From assembly GCA_003646715.1 (NCBI GenBank), contig QMLL01000086.1, forward strand, positions 1-7,111: a DNA stretch of 7,111 nucleotides, written 5' to 3'. This DNA is from Deltaproteobacteria bacterium. GTDB lineage: Bacteria > Desulfobacterota > Syntrophobacteria > B119-G9. Numbering within the stretch: the stretch's first letter is position 1; the number at the start of each line of letters is the position of its first letter. Under the pieces are notes generated by a model. The model saw only the letters and a program-made list of their open reading frames with translations. It was not told the DNA's origin and did not search any database. The translations under genes and the position numbers were made by a program. Positions 1-6,756 of the stretch are shown piece after piece.

Positions 1-442
1 AGTTGTTTTTGTTAAGCATGTCCATGATCTCTTCCATCTTTTTCTTCATCTTCTCGGCATCTTTTTCACTTTTTTCGTGATCAAAACCCACAAGATGCAA
101 AATTCCATGAACAAGAAGCTCTGTAAGGCGTTGCTCGAGTGTCAAGCTGCCTTCTTCGGCCTCTCTTTTTGCTACGGGTACACAAATTACAACGTCTCCC
201 AGAACTTCTGGATGAAGGTGAGGAAAATCCCCCTCTGACATCGAGAAAGACAGCACGTTGGTCGGCTTGCTGTATCCTCGATACTTCTCATTTAATTCTG
301 CCATCAATTGTTCATCTACCAGCGCTATGCTTAATTCAGCCTCTGTATAACCCAAGGCGCTTAATATTTTCCTTGCCTTTTTCTCCAACTCTTGGCTGTG
401 AATCTCGTCCGTTTCTGCCTGAACGTTTATCAGTATCTCCAT
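1..442 (-). CDS. ybeY: Endoribonuclease YbeY (rRNA maturation factor), 3' end cut by window edge
   Basis: YbeY is a zinc-dependent single-strand endoribonuclease that acts in the cytoplasm in 16S rRNA 3'-end maturation and ribosome quality control. Translating the minus strand from the ATG at 442-440 gives 147 residues before the window edge. The family's zinc motif is complete: HGILHLVGFDH at residues 112-122, with H112, H116 and H122 as ligands. Upstream are the family segments NEKYRGYSKPTNVLSF (about 51-66) and GDVVIC (82-87). Family members are about 150-160 residues long, so the stop should lie just beyond position 1. The start is well fixed because an in-frame TAA (445-443) directly precedes the ATG. 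A GGAG lies 15 nt upstream of the ATG and an AAGGG only 3 nt upstream, neither ideally spaced. The gene begins inside the last 107 nt of pgpH in another frame, so its translation is probably coupled. Identity is very secure. Confidence 0.95.
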   Translation of the reverse strand, partial: MEILINVQAETDEIHSQELEKKARKILSALGYTEAELSIALVDEQLMAELNEKYRGYSKPTNVLSFSMSEGDFPHLHPEVLGDVVICVPVAKREAEEGSLTLEQRLTELLVHGILHLVGFDHEKSEKDAEKMKKKMEEIMDMLNKNN

Positions 443-2921
443 TTACCCTTTCTTTTGCTCCTTCCGCACCAGCCTGTTCTGGATATTCAATTCTTCTATG
501 GTATATGCCAGACAGGATCTTGTTAAACTGTTGCGCTATCTGGTGAAGATCCTTGAGTGTTAACTCACATTCGTCAAGCTCACCATCGGTAAAAATTTTG
601 TTGATTACCCGGTGTACCAGCCCTTGAATTTTCGCGGGTGTAGGCTCGGTGAGAGTCCTTGACGCCGCCTCAACACAGTCTGCTAGCATCACAAGACCCG
701 CTTCCTTGGTTTGAGGTTTGGGACCGGGATATCTGTAATTTTCTATGTTAACAGGCGGCAGTTCGCTGCCTTTATTAGCTTCGGCCTTCTCTCGCAACTT
801 TATTGCTTTCTGATAAAAGAAAGAAATTAAACTCGTACCATGGTGTTGCTGAATTATATCGATGATGGGTTTACCCAGATTATGCTTGCGCGCCAGATCT
901 ACGCCGTCTTTCACATGAGAAATCAATATAAGACTGCTCATAGACGGAGCAAGCTTTTCATGCTTGTTTTCTCCATCTTTCTGGTTCTCGACAAAATACA
1001 GAGGTTTCCTAATTTTACCGATATCGTGATAATAGGCAGCGACTCTTCCCAGCAGCGAATTTGCATTGATAGATCTTGCCGCCGCCTCTACCATGTTGCC
1101 AACAATTATACTGTGATGGTAAGTACCCGGAGCCTGAATCATAAGTTCCCGCAGGAGAGGTTGGTCAAGATTGGCAAGTTCTAGCAGCTTTACGTCGGTA
1201 GTGTACTGAAAAACAATCTCTGCCAGGGGTGTCAATCCGGTAGTGATAACTCCTCCGAGCAATCCGCCCAGCACAGCAAACAGGAGGTTCGTACTTGCTA
1301 TCGAAATTGTCACCTGTTCGTTCATTAAAGTGAAAACTCCGGCTATCACCGCGTTTATCAACCCCACCAGAAAGCCTGCTTTTACCGGGGTAATTCTGTC
1401 CTTGCAGTTTGCAACACCTCTTGCCGCAACAAATGATCCGACCAGGAAGTAGAAAAAGAGTCCAAAGTTATTGCCAAGCACTATTCCTGCGAGAAGTGAC
1501 AGAAGGAGCGAAATAACCAGCGCAGTTTCCACGTTGAAGATAATACTTACGATCATAGCAGCTGCACAGAGCGGGTAAGAAAACAGCATCCCCTCGGATT
1601 GTACGAACGGAAAGCTTTTCTCCAGAGCTTCCGATATGAAATCGTACATCCTGATCCCCACCAGGAACATACTCATGAGAATAAGAAGGAAGAGGAAGTC
1701 TCGAGTTTCTTTAGGAAAGACCTTAACATGATTTATAGCTACAAAAGTCACGATCCATACGATAATCATGGAAACAAGGAACACTCCAACAATGTTAATC
1801 AGTTGCCTGTTTCCATTCAGCATCTTTCGCATAGTAAGGAGCTGTCTGTACTGTTCCGGAGTAACCTTGTCTCCCTTCGCAACGATAATTTCGCCCTTCT
1901 TTATCTTGTAGAATACTGGGCGGACATGAGTTAAAATCGCGTCTTTCCTGTTTTCCGTCTCATAACGATTGAAGGTTATATTGGGCTGCAAAAACTGGTC
2001 GGCTATGAAATTATATACTTTGATGAATTTTTCGCCTACGTAACCAATTTTGTCTGTTATTTGTTCCTTAAGTTCTTTTTTTGCATTTTCCGTAGTTTTT
2101 ATGGAAAATACGTCTTCGACCCCGTATTCTTTCCCGGATGGCACTTCCTTGAATATCACCGGCCTAGTATCAGATTTGAAGTAGAAACTCTTGGATACGA
2201 CAACTCCACCTTTCAGAACATTGGCAACCAGATCACTTAACGTCTTTTCTACTTCTTTGTTCACAGGCATTTCCAGCATTTGGTCAAGTACTTCCGGAAA
2301 TACCTGAGTACCCAACGCTTCTTCCAGTTGTGATATGAGCTTTTCTTTGAAAGTTCTTGATACGTTTGGTTTGGAGGGTTTCTGCAATTTTGCAGGAACA
2401 AGCGGGATATTGAACACATCGAAAAGCAAGTCAACCTGGATACCCTTTTCTTCACCACCACCAAACTGCTCTTCCTCCGCGGCAGTTAGATCAGCCTCGG
2501 CTATTTTTCGGGGGAGTTCTGCCAGTACTTCCTGTTTTGCAATAGTATTCTGGGCCTCTCTCATAATTTCAAACACTTTGTGAATACCTGTAACAGCTCT
2601 CTCGGCAGCATCGGTATCCACGTCAAATACCAGTGGCGCGTGAGAAAGCGCCTTTTCCTTGTTCCTCTGAGTGGCCTCAGGATCCTGTACCAGAAAATCT
2701 TTTTTTGCTTTTATGTCTTTTGGAGCAATAGTTCCAACAGAATACAGCGGAACGGTTTCCCGAACATCAAGAGCCACCAGGAACGTTACAACAAAGCACA
2801 GCACAATAAGCATTGCCTGTGCAAGTAAGTTTCTATTCCAGCCAGATTCGGAAGATTTGCCCTTTTTATTTCCTGGTTTCATACCCATAACGTTATCACC
2901 CGGTGAACACGCATATGGCAC
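336..2921 (-). CDS. pgpH: 7TM-HD family c-di-AMP phosphodiesterase (PgpH/YqfF-like)
   Basis: Members of this family, such as Listeria PgpH, are inner-membrane phosphodiesterases that degrade cyclic di-AMP. The 861-residue product has the full layout. There is a first membrane helix at about 32-52 and a large extracytoplasmic domain at about 55-370. About seven membrane helices follow between 374 and 567, then a cytoplasmic HD domain from about 598. The metal-binding positions are present: HH602-603, HD632-633, H669, HH693-694 and D748. The chosen start is GTG, six bases after the phoH stop, with GAAGGA 9 nt upstream inside the last phoH codons. An ATG at codon 12 (2888-2886) with GGTGAT 6 nt upstream is a real alternative and costs no domain. 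The family-like end is around IEYPE (811-815). The following 46 residues are hydrophilic and basic, and the last 35 codons are read from DNA that also encodes the YbeY N terminus. c-di-AMP specificity is inferred from family and architecture. Confidence 0.93.
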   Translation of the reverse strand: MPYACSPGDNVMGMKPGNKKGKSSESGWNRNLLAQAMLIVLCFVVTFLVALDVRETVPLYSVGTIAPKDIKAKKDFLVQDPEATQRNKEKALSHAPLVFDVDTDAAERAVTGIHKVFEIMREAQNTIAKQEVLAELPRKIAEADLTAAEEEQFGGGEEKGIQVDLLFDVFNIPLVPAKLQKPSKPNVSRTFKEKLISQLEEALGTQVFPEVLDQMLEMPVNKEVEKTLSDLVANVLKGGVVVSKSFYFKSDTRPVIFKEVPSGKEYGVEDVFSIKTTENAKKELKEQITDKIGYVGEKFIKVYNFIADQFLQPNITFNRYETENRKDAILTHVRPVFYKIKKGEIIVAKGDKVTPEQYRQLLTMRKMLNGNRQLINIVGVFLVSMIIVWIVTFVAINHVKVFPKETRDFLFLLILMSMFLVGIRMYDFISEALEKSFPFVQSEGMLFSYPLCAAAMIVSIIFNVETALVISLLLSLLAGIVLGNNFGLFFYFLVGSFVAARGVANCKDRITPVKAGFLVGLINAVIAGVFTLMNEQVTISIASTNLLFAVLGGLLGGVITTGLTPLAEIVFQYTTDVKLLELANLDQPLLRELMIQAPGTYHHSIIVGNMVEAAARSINANSLLGRVAAYYHDIGKIRKPLYFVENQKDGENKHEKLAPSMSSLILISHVKDGVDLARKHNLGKPIIDIIQQHHGTSLISFFYQKAIKLREKAEANKGSELPPVNIENYRYPGPKPQTKEAGLVMLADCVEAASRTLTEPTPAKIQGLVHRVINKIFTDGELDECELTLKDLHQIAQQFNKILSGIYHRRIEYPEQAGAEGAKERVNGDTDKRSGRNGRDSQPRVGEKGKENIKRLGLYRG

Positions 2922-2927
2922 CGAAAT

Positions 2928-3929
2928 TTATCCTTCACGTTTTTTTTCTTTATCCTTCGCTTCGTACGCTTTAATTATTTCCTGCACAAGTCTATGTCGT
3001 ACGACGTCTTTTTCAGAAAAGAAGACAAATTCAATCCCCTTGATCCCTTTAAGTAAGTCTTTGGCCTCTATTAAACCCGATACCTTACCGTTAGGCAAAT
3101 CAATCTGGGTGATATCTCCTGTAATGACCGCTTTTGAAGTTGCACCCAGCCTGGTCAGAAACATTTTCATCTGGTCGGAAGTAGTATTCTGTCCTTCATC
3201 CAGAATAACAAAAGAATCGTTTAACGTTCTGCCACGCATAAAGGCAAGTGGCGCTACTTCTATCACGCCCCTCTGCACCAGTTTTGAAGCCTGTTCAAGG
3301 TCCATCATGTCGTAGAGAGCATCATACAATGGCCTCAAGTATGGATTTACCTTTTCAACCAGGTCTCCGGGCAAAAATCCCAGTTTTTCACCGGCTTCCA
3401 CTGCCGGACGTACAAGTATAATCCTTCCGACTTTTTTGGCAACAAGAGTGGATACGGCCATGGCCATCGCAAGATAGGTTTTGCCGGTTCCCGCAGGTCC
3501 AATTCCAAACACTATGTCGTTGCTTCGTATGGCATCGATATATTTTTTCTGAGCAATACTTTTGGGTGTTATTATTCTTTTCCTGGAAGTTATGTAAATC
3601 TGATCCAGGAAAATATCTTTCAGGCGGGTGCGGTCGTTGGCGCTTATGATTTGAATTGCAGATTCAACGTCAGAAGGATAAATTGGCAGGCCTGCTTCCA
3701 GCAGGCTGTAGAGCTCCTTCAGGACACGACTCGCAACGTCCACGTCATGAGGAGACCCCTGTAGAGTCAACTGATTCCCACGTAAATGGATCCTTACGTC
3801 AAGAGCTCTCTCAATTATCCGGAGATTGGCATTGTGTTCTCCGGCAAGTTGTACCAGGAGAGCATTGTCTTTGAATTCTAGTGGTAGAGACTCTGTGGTC
3901 TCGTATTCCACTGAAGCTGATTTATTCAA
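2928..3929 (-). CDS. phoH: PhoH-like P-loop ATPase (PhoH/YbeZ)
   Basis: PhoH/YbeZ proteins are cytoplasmic P-loop NTPases resembling the motor part of superfamily 1 helicases. They are genetically and physically linked to YbeY in RNA processing, though the exact substrate is unsettled. The 333-residue product shows the N-terminal KH-like segment (about 25-75, with GEHNANLRIIE at 30-40). The Walker A motif is GPAGTGKT (144-151) and the Walker B motif is VILDEGQN (241-248). The family blocks RPAVEAGEKLGFLPGDL (174-190) and VITGDITQIDLP (268-279) are also present. Length is normal for the family. The start is TTG at 3929-3927. It is 8 nt after the yjbQ stop, with GGAGGT (3942-3947) 12 nt upstream, which is rather long spacing. 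No in-frame ATG lies nearby, so TTG is the best choice. It is followed 6 nt later by pgpH, and ybeY is two genes on, the usual partner arrangement. Confidence 0.95.
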   Translation of the reverse strand: MNKSASVEYETTESLPLEFKDNALLVQLAGEHNANLRIIERALDVRIHLRGNQLTLQGSPHDVDVASRVLKELYSLLEAGLPIYPSDVESAIQIISANDRTRLKDIFLDQIYITSRKRIITPKSIAQKKYIDAIRSNDIVFGIGPAGTGKTYLAMAMAVSTLVAKKVGRIILVRPAVEAGEKLGFLPGDLVEKVNPYLRPLYDALYDMMDLEQASKLVQRGVIEVAPLAFMRGRTLNDSFVILDEGQNTTSDQMKMFLTRLGATSKAVITGDITQIDLPNGKVSGLIEAKDLLKGIKGIEFVFFSEKDVVRHRLVQEIIKAYEAKDKEKKREG

Positions 3930-3937
3930 GACCGTCT

Positions 3938-4360
3938 TTATACCTCCCCCACTAATTGCACAAGAACACGTCGTTGCCTCGGACGATTATCAAAATCACA
4001 CAAAACAATTTGTTGCCATGTTCCCAAGGCCAGATTTCCCGCAATTATGGGGACTTGTAAAGAAGGACCCAACAACGCGGCCCGCACATGACTGTAACCA
4101 TTCCCATCTCCCCATCGCAAATCGTGAGCGTAGGGGATATTTTTTGGCGCCATCCGTTCGATAGCGTCCTTAAGATCATTTATAACCCCGGATTCAAACT
4201 CTATCGTGGTCAATGAACCTGTTGAACCCGGAATAAAAAGATTGACAAAACCATGCGCTATACCGGCCCCCCGAACACACCTGCTAACGTCATGGGTGAT
4301 ATCAAGTATATCGGTCTCTTCGGTTGTCTTATAGGTTAAAGTCTCCAGAATTAGCTTCAT
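3938..4360 (-). CDS. yjbQ: YjbQ/UPF0047 family protein (possible secondary thiamine-phosphate synthase)
   Basis: The 140-residue product is a complete single-domain member of the YjbQ family (COG0432/UPF0047). E. coli YjbQ has weak thiamine-phosphate synthase activity in vitro, but the physiological role of the family is unknown. Seen here are HDLRWGDGNGYSH (79-91), LLGPSLQVP (96-104), LGTWQQIVL (112-120) and FDNRPRQRR (123-131), all typical family blocks. The position where many members have HTT reads GST (45-47) within FIPGSTGSLTTIE, which I believe marks a known subgroup rather than decay. The start is ATG at 4360, with AGGGG 5 nt upstream. The gene heads the minus-strand operon: phoH starts 8 nt after its stop, and its final codons carry the phoH ribosome-binding site. 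Family membership is secure; the biochemical function is not. Confidence 0.9.
   Translation of the reverse strand: MKLILETLTYKTTEETDILDITHDVSRCVRGAGIAHGFVNLFIPGSTGSLTTIEFESGVINDLKDAIERMAPKNIPYAHDLRWGDGNGYSHVRAALLGPSLQVPIIAGNLALGTWQQIVLCDFDNRPRQRRVLVQLVGEV
3942..3947 (-). promoter_or_regulatory. Ribosome-binding site for phoH (decides TTG start)
   Basis: GGAGGT on the minus strand lies inside the last codons of yjbQ, 12 nt upstream of the TTG at 3929-3927. It is a near-perfect Shine-Dalgarno sequence, but the spacing is longer than usual. No other standard start codon falls closer in the phoH frame, since the codons between are GTC, ACG, AAG and ATA. This supports TTG initiation, probably coupled to termination of yjbQ at 3938. 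Confidence 0.6.
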
Positions 4361-4392
4361 TGAGTCCCCTATCTTACAGATGGTTATGGTTT

Positions 4393-4421
4393 ATCATATA
4401 CGATTATCCATGGCAAGTATT
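4393..4421 (-). promoter_or_regulatory. Weak candidate promoter for the yjbQ-phoH-pgpH-ybeY operon
   Basis: On the minus strand TATGAT (4398-4393) matches five of six -10 consensus bases. It would start transcription about 25 nt ahead of the yjbQ ATG. The hexamer 17 bp upstream, AATACT (4421-4416), is a poor -35, so activation or another start site is possible. This is the best sigma70-like candidate I can see in the 215-bp divergent gap, but it is weak. Confidence 0.25.
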
Positions 4422-4467
4422 AAGGAAAGCATGATAATGGGCGGGACCTCAAAGCATTATTTCATTC

Positions 4468-4496
4468 TTGACTTAACACTCTCTCATGGATATTAT
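4468..4496 (+). promoter_or_regulatory. Sigma70-type promoter for moaA
   Basis: TTGACT (4468-4473) and TATTAT (4491-4496) are separated by exactly 17 bp. Each hexamer matches five of six consensus bases. Transcription would start near 4503, giving a moaA leader of about 73 nt. This is the strongest promoter-like signal in the window. The leader is too short for a molybdenum-cofactor riboswitch and shows no obvious stem-loop. Confidence 0.65.
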
Positions 4497-4575
4497 TGAT
4501 TCACTTTTGAGAACTTTGTGGGAAAACCTTGTCGAAGAAAATATTTCTAAATCACCAGTTAATGAGGGATCCTAA

Positions 4576-5571
4576 ATGCCCCGAAATATAGATAACTTCC
4601 ACAGAAAGATTGACTACCTCAGAATATCCATCACCGACTGGTGTAATCTCAGATGCATTTATTGCCGGCCCCAGGGTAAGTGGAAGAAGCTCCCTCACGA
4701 GGAAATTCTGTCGTATGAGGAGATAATCGAGATAAGCAAGGTAGCAACCAACCTGGGTATAACAAAAATTCGAATAACCGGTGGAGAACCTCTGCTCAGG
4801 CGAAACATCATTTACCTCTGCAAAGAATTGTCGCAACTAAAAGGACTCAAGTCTCTGACTGTTACGACCAACGGTGTGTTGCTAAAGCATTTTGCCTCAG
4901 AGCTTTATCGAGCAGGAGTACACAGGCTTAATGTGAGCCTTGATACTTTAGATCCTGATAAGTATCGCAGGATCACGGGCAAAAACATGTTTCACAAGGT
5001 GTGGGATGGTATCGAAGAGGCATTAATGGTGGGATTTTATCCTGTGAAAATTAACGTTGTTGCCATTCGTGGTATCAACGATGATGAAATTGGAGAACTA
5101 GCAAGGTTAACTTTCAGGTACCCTCTTCATGTACGGTTTATTGAGCTGATGCCTTTTCTTAATCACGGCTCAGATTCGGTTGACCGTTTTATCTCCACCG
5201 ATGAAATTCTTTCAAGGCTCAGAGAAGTAAGCGACATCAAGCCTGTTTCTTCCAGCAACGTGAATGGTCCTGCAACCCATTTTCGCTTTCGTGGCGCTTT
5301 GGGTAAAGTAGGCTTGATTAGCCCGATAAGTCATCATTTTTGCCCTACCTGTAACAGGCTCCGACTTACCGCTGACGGTAAACTTCGAGCGTGCCTGTTT
5401 TCAGACGCCGAAATCGATATTAAGACTCCCTTGCGATCCGGGGCTTCTCACAAAGAACTGGAAAAGGTATTCCACCAGGCTATACTGAACAAACCGGAAA
5501 AACATTCTTTAAAGGCCATGTCGGGAACTGACATACCACCGCACAGGCCCATGGTAGCCATAGGGGGATAA
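4576..5571 (+). CDS. moaA: GTP 3',8-cyclase MoaA (molybdenum cofactor biosynthesis)
   Basis: MoaA is the cytoplasmic radical-SAM enzyme that, with MoaC, converts GTP to cyclic pyranopterin monophosphate, the first step of molybdopterin synthesis. The 331-residue product has normal family length. The N-terminal [4Fe-4S] motif is CNLRCIYC (C23, C27, C30), and the SAM-binding GGEP is at 69-72. The C-terminal cluster motif CX2CX13C is complete (C256, C259, C273). The conserved double-glycine tail is present as VAIGG (327-331). The start ATG is preceded by GAGG with 8-nt spacing. No moaC, moaB, moeA or mobA lies in the window, so the rest of the pathway must be encoded elsewhere. The gene is transcribed alone from its own promoter, and its stop codon touches that of the convergent ROK kinase gene, leaving no room for a terminator between them. 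Confidence 0.96.
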   Translation: MPRNIDNFHRKIDYLRISITDWCNLRCIYCRPQGKWKKLPHEEILSYEEIIEISKVATNLGITKIRITGGEPLLRRNIIYLCKELSQLKGLKSLTVTTNGVLLKHFASELYRAGVHRLNVSLDTLDPDKYRRITGKNMFHKVWDGIEEALMVGFYPVKINVVAIRGINDDEIGELARLTFRYPLHVRFIELMPFLNHGSDSVDRFISTDEILSRLREVSDIKPVSSSNVNGPATHFRFRGALGKVGLISPISHHFCPTCNRLRLTADGKLRACLFSDAEIDIKTPLRSGASHKELEKVFHQAILNKPEKHSLKAMSGTDIPPHRPMVAIGG

Positions 5572-6543
5572 TCAATGACCTTTTCCAAGTTCTATCCAGG
5601 CTAATCTCGCAGCACCGAGTACAGCGGCTCTATTTCCCAGGCTGGCTCTTTTAATTACCACCTGATCAAAATTAACCATGGAATTTACTTCCCTTAGTGT
5701 TTTCCACACCTCATCAATGAATCGTGGCCACGCGGCACTGACTCCACCACCAATTATACATGTAGTAATACCAAGAAGATTGAACGTGTTTGATATGGCA
5801 ATACCAAGGCCATGCCCGAATCTCTCAAATAGCCTTACAGCAAGCTTATCCCCTCTTCCGGCCGCATCTGCTATTAAAATCGGGTTTAGCTCATTCCTTT
5901 CATATGCTTCAGCTAGCTCCGTTTCTTTTTCCCCCTTCTCAATGGCTTCTTTTGCGCCTCTTGTAAGAGCAGTAGCCGAGGATAGAGCTTCCAGACAGCC
6001 CCTTTTTCCGCAATTGCACAGCGGCCCTTCTGGGTAAACTATGGTATGGCCAATTTCCCCCACAAATCCCACATCATCTCCCTGCCATCTTTCACCGTTC
6101 AAGATCAGGACACCACCCACACCGGTTCCTAGAGTTATTCCCAGCCAGTTTTCGTGTTCTCTGCCCGCTCCCTTCCATCTTTCTCCAATTCCGAACGCAT
6201 TTGCATCATTATCCATAAAAACAGGAAGCATGGTTCTTTTTTGAAGCTCGGAAGCCAGAGGATAATTATTCAATGGCATCAGATTAGGCGAAAAAACAAT
6301 CTTTCCCTCCTTTTGCAAAATTTTCCCCGCTACGCCCATTCCAATGGCTAGAACCCTGTCGCCCTTTGCAGCAGCGTTTTTTCTTAAGGTGTTTATGTAT
6401 GAACCAAGCCTCGCCACAAAGTCATTTGCCCCTCTACCAATTAGCGTTCCCAGTTTGAAATCATCTAAAGTATTTCCTTCCCTGTCAACCATGGCCCCTT
6501 TTACCAGGGTGCCTCCGATGTCAAGAGCTACCACCAAGTCCAT
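5572..6543 (-). CDS. ROK-family sugar kinase (glucokinase-like)
   Basis: ROK-family kinases phosphorylate sugars such as glucose, N-acetylmannosamine or fructose with ATP in the cytoplasm. The 323-residue product begins with the phosphate-binding motif ALDIGGT (6-12). The catalytic region is DNDAN (111-115), with D113 the likely base, and LGTGVGG (138-144) follows. The ROK zinc site is complete: EIGH (163-166, H166) followed by CNCGKRGC (176-183; C176, C178, C183). IIGGGVS (263-269) lies near the C terminus. No helix-turn-helix domain precedes the kinase fold, so this is an enzyme rather than a ROK repressor. I chose the ATG at 6543 because AAAGGTG sits just upstream with good spacing and the conserved fold starts at residue 4. 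A TTG at 6606 would add 21 unsupported residues. Glucose is the likeliest substrate (EXGH motif), but this is not proven. Confidence 0.92.
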   Translation of the reverse strand: MDLVVALDIGGTLVKGAMVDREGNTLDDFKLGTLIGRGANDFVARLGSYINTLRKNAAAKGDRVLAIGMGVAGKILQKEGKIVFSPNLMPLNNYPLASELQKRTMLPVFMDNDANAFGIGERWKGAGREHENWLGITLGTGVGGVLILNGERWQGDDVGFVGEIGHTIVYPEGPLCNCGKRGCLEALSSATALTRGAKEAIEKGEKETELAEAYERNELNPILIADAAGRGDKLAVRLFERFGHGLGIAISNTFNLLGITTCIIGGGVSAAWPRFIDEVWKTLREVNSMVNFDQVVIKRASLGNRAAVLGAARLAWIELGKGH

Positions 6544-6630
6544 TTTTACACCTTTCCAGCCATGTTTCGATGTTAAGTTTTTGCCTTCGGTCAACCATCC
6601 TACCAAAAATCAGTTATTTTACGAGAAGAA

Positions 6631-6659
6631 TTGAAGTATCCAGGCATATATTTTATGAT
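6631..6659 (+). promoter_or_regulatory. Candidate promoter for the AsmA-like gene
   Basis: TTGAAG (6631-6636) and TATGAT (6654-6659) are separated by exactly 17 bp, matching four and five of six consensus bases. Transcription would begin near 6666 and give a leader of about 90 nt that contains the inverted repeat at 6675-6702. A perfect TATAAT at 6664-6669 on the same strand lacks a recognisable -35. Confidence 0.45.
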
Positions 6660-6661
6660 GC

Positions 6662-6688
6662 ATTATAATAAGAGAAACCGGCTGGCAA
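6662..6688 (-). promoter_or_regulatory. Candidate promoter for the ROK kinase gene
   Basis: On the minus strand TATAAT (6667-6662) is a perfect -10, and TTGCCA (6688-6683) matches five of six -35 bases. The spacing is only 15 bp, shorter than optimal. Transcription would begin near 6655, about 110 nt ahead of the chosen ATG. The -35 hexamer sits inside the loop of the inverted repeat, so a protein bound to the repeat would probably affect this promoter. Confidence 0.4.
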
Positions 6689-6716
6689 GAGGTTACCGGT
6701 TTTCAAGTCTTTTTTT
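6675..6716 (+). terminator. Inverted repeat followed by a T run: leader terminator/attenuator or operator
   Basis: AAACCGG (6675-6681) and CCGGTTT (6696-6702) form a perfect 7-bp inverted repeat with a 14-nt loop. A run of seven T (6710-6716) follows after a short gap. Lying in the predicted leader of the AsmA-like gene, it could stop transcription early. The stem is short and the gap of seven bases before the T run makes it a poor classical terminator. The arm centres are 21 bp apart, about two helical turns, so a dimeric repressor site is an equally good reading. Confidence 0.35.
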
Positions 6717-6756
6717 AACACAGTCATGGTGATTTCTTGGTGAAATTCGAGCCATA

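Noticed and set aside
139..546. Plus-strand open frame of 135 codons over ybeY and the pgpH end
   Set aside because: It is antisense to ybeY, whose zinc motif proves the minus-strand reading. The product is low-complexity and unrecognisable.
2671..3315. Plus-strand open frame of 214 codons across the phoH/pgpH junction
   Set aside because: It lies antisense to two strongly supported genes, and its translation shows no recognisable domain or family motif. The long open frame follows from the codon pattern of the genes beneath it.
4503..4575. Molybdenum-cofactor riboswitch ahead of moaA
   Set aside because: The predicted leader of about 73 nt is too short for that riboswitch and shows none of its nested stems.
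5572..6543. ROK-family transcriptional repressor rather than kinase
   Set aside because: There is no N-terminal helix-turn-helix domain. The protein starts directly with the ATP-binding motif and keeps the catalytic aspartate.
6544..6606. Upstream TTG start for the ROK kinase, adding 21 residues
   Set aside because: The extra residues match nothing in the family and there is no good ribosome-binding site at 6606. The ATG at 6543 has AAAGGTG just upstream and begins three residues before the conserved motif.
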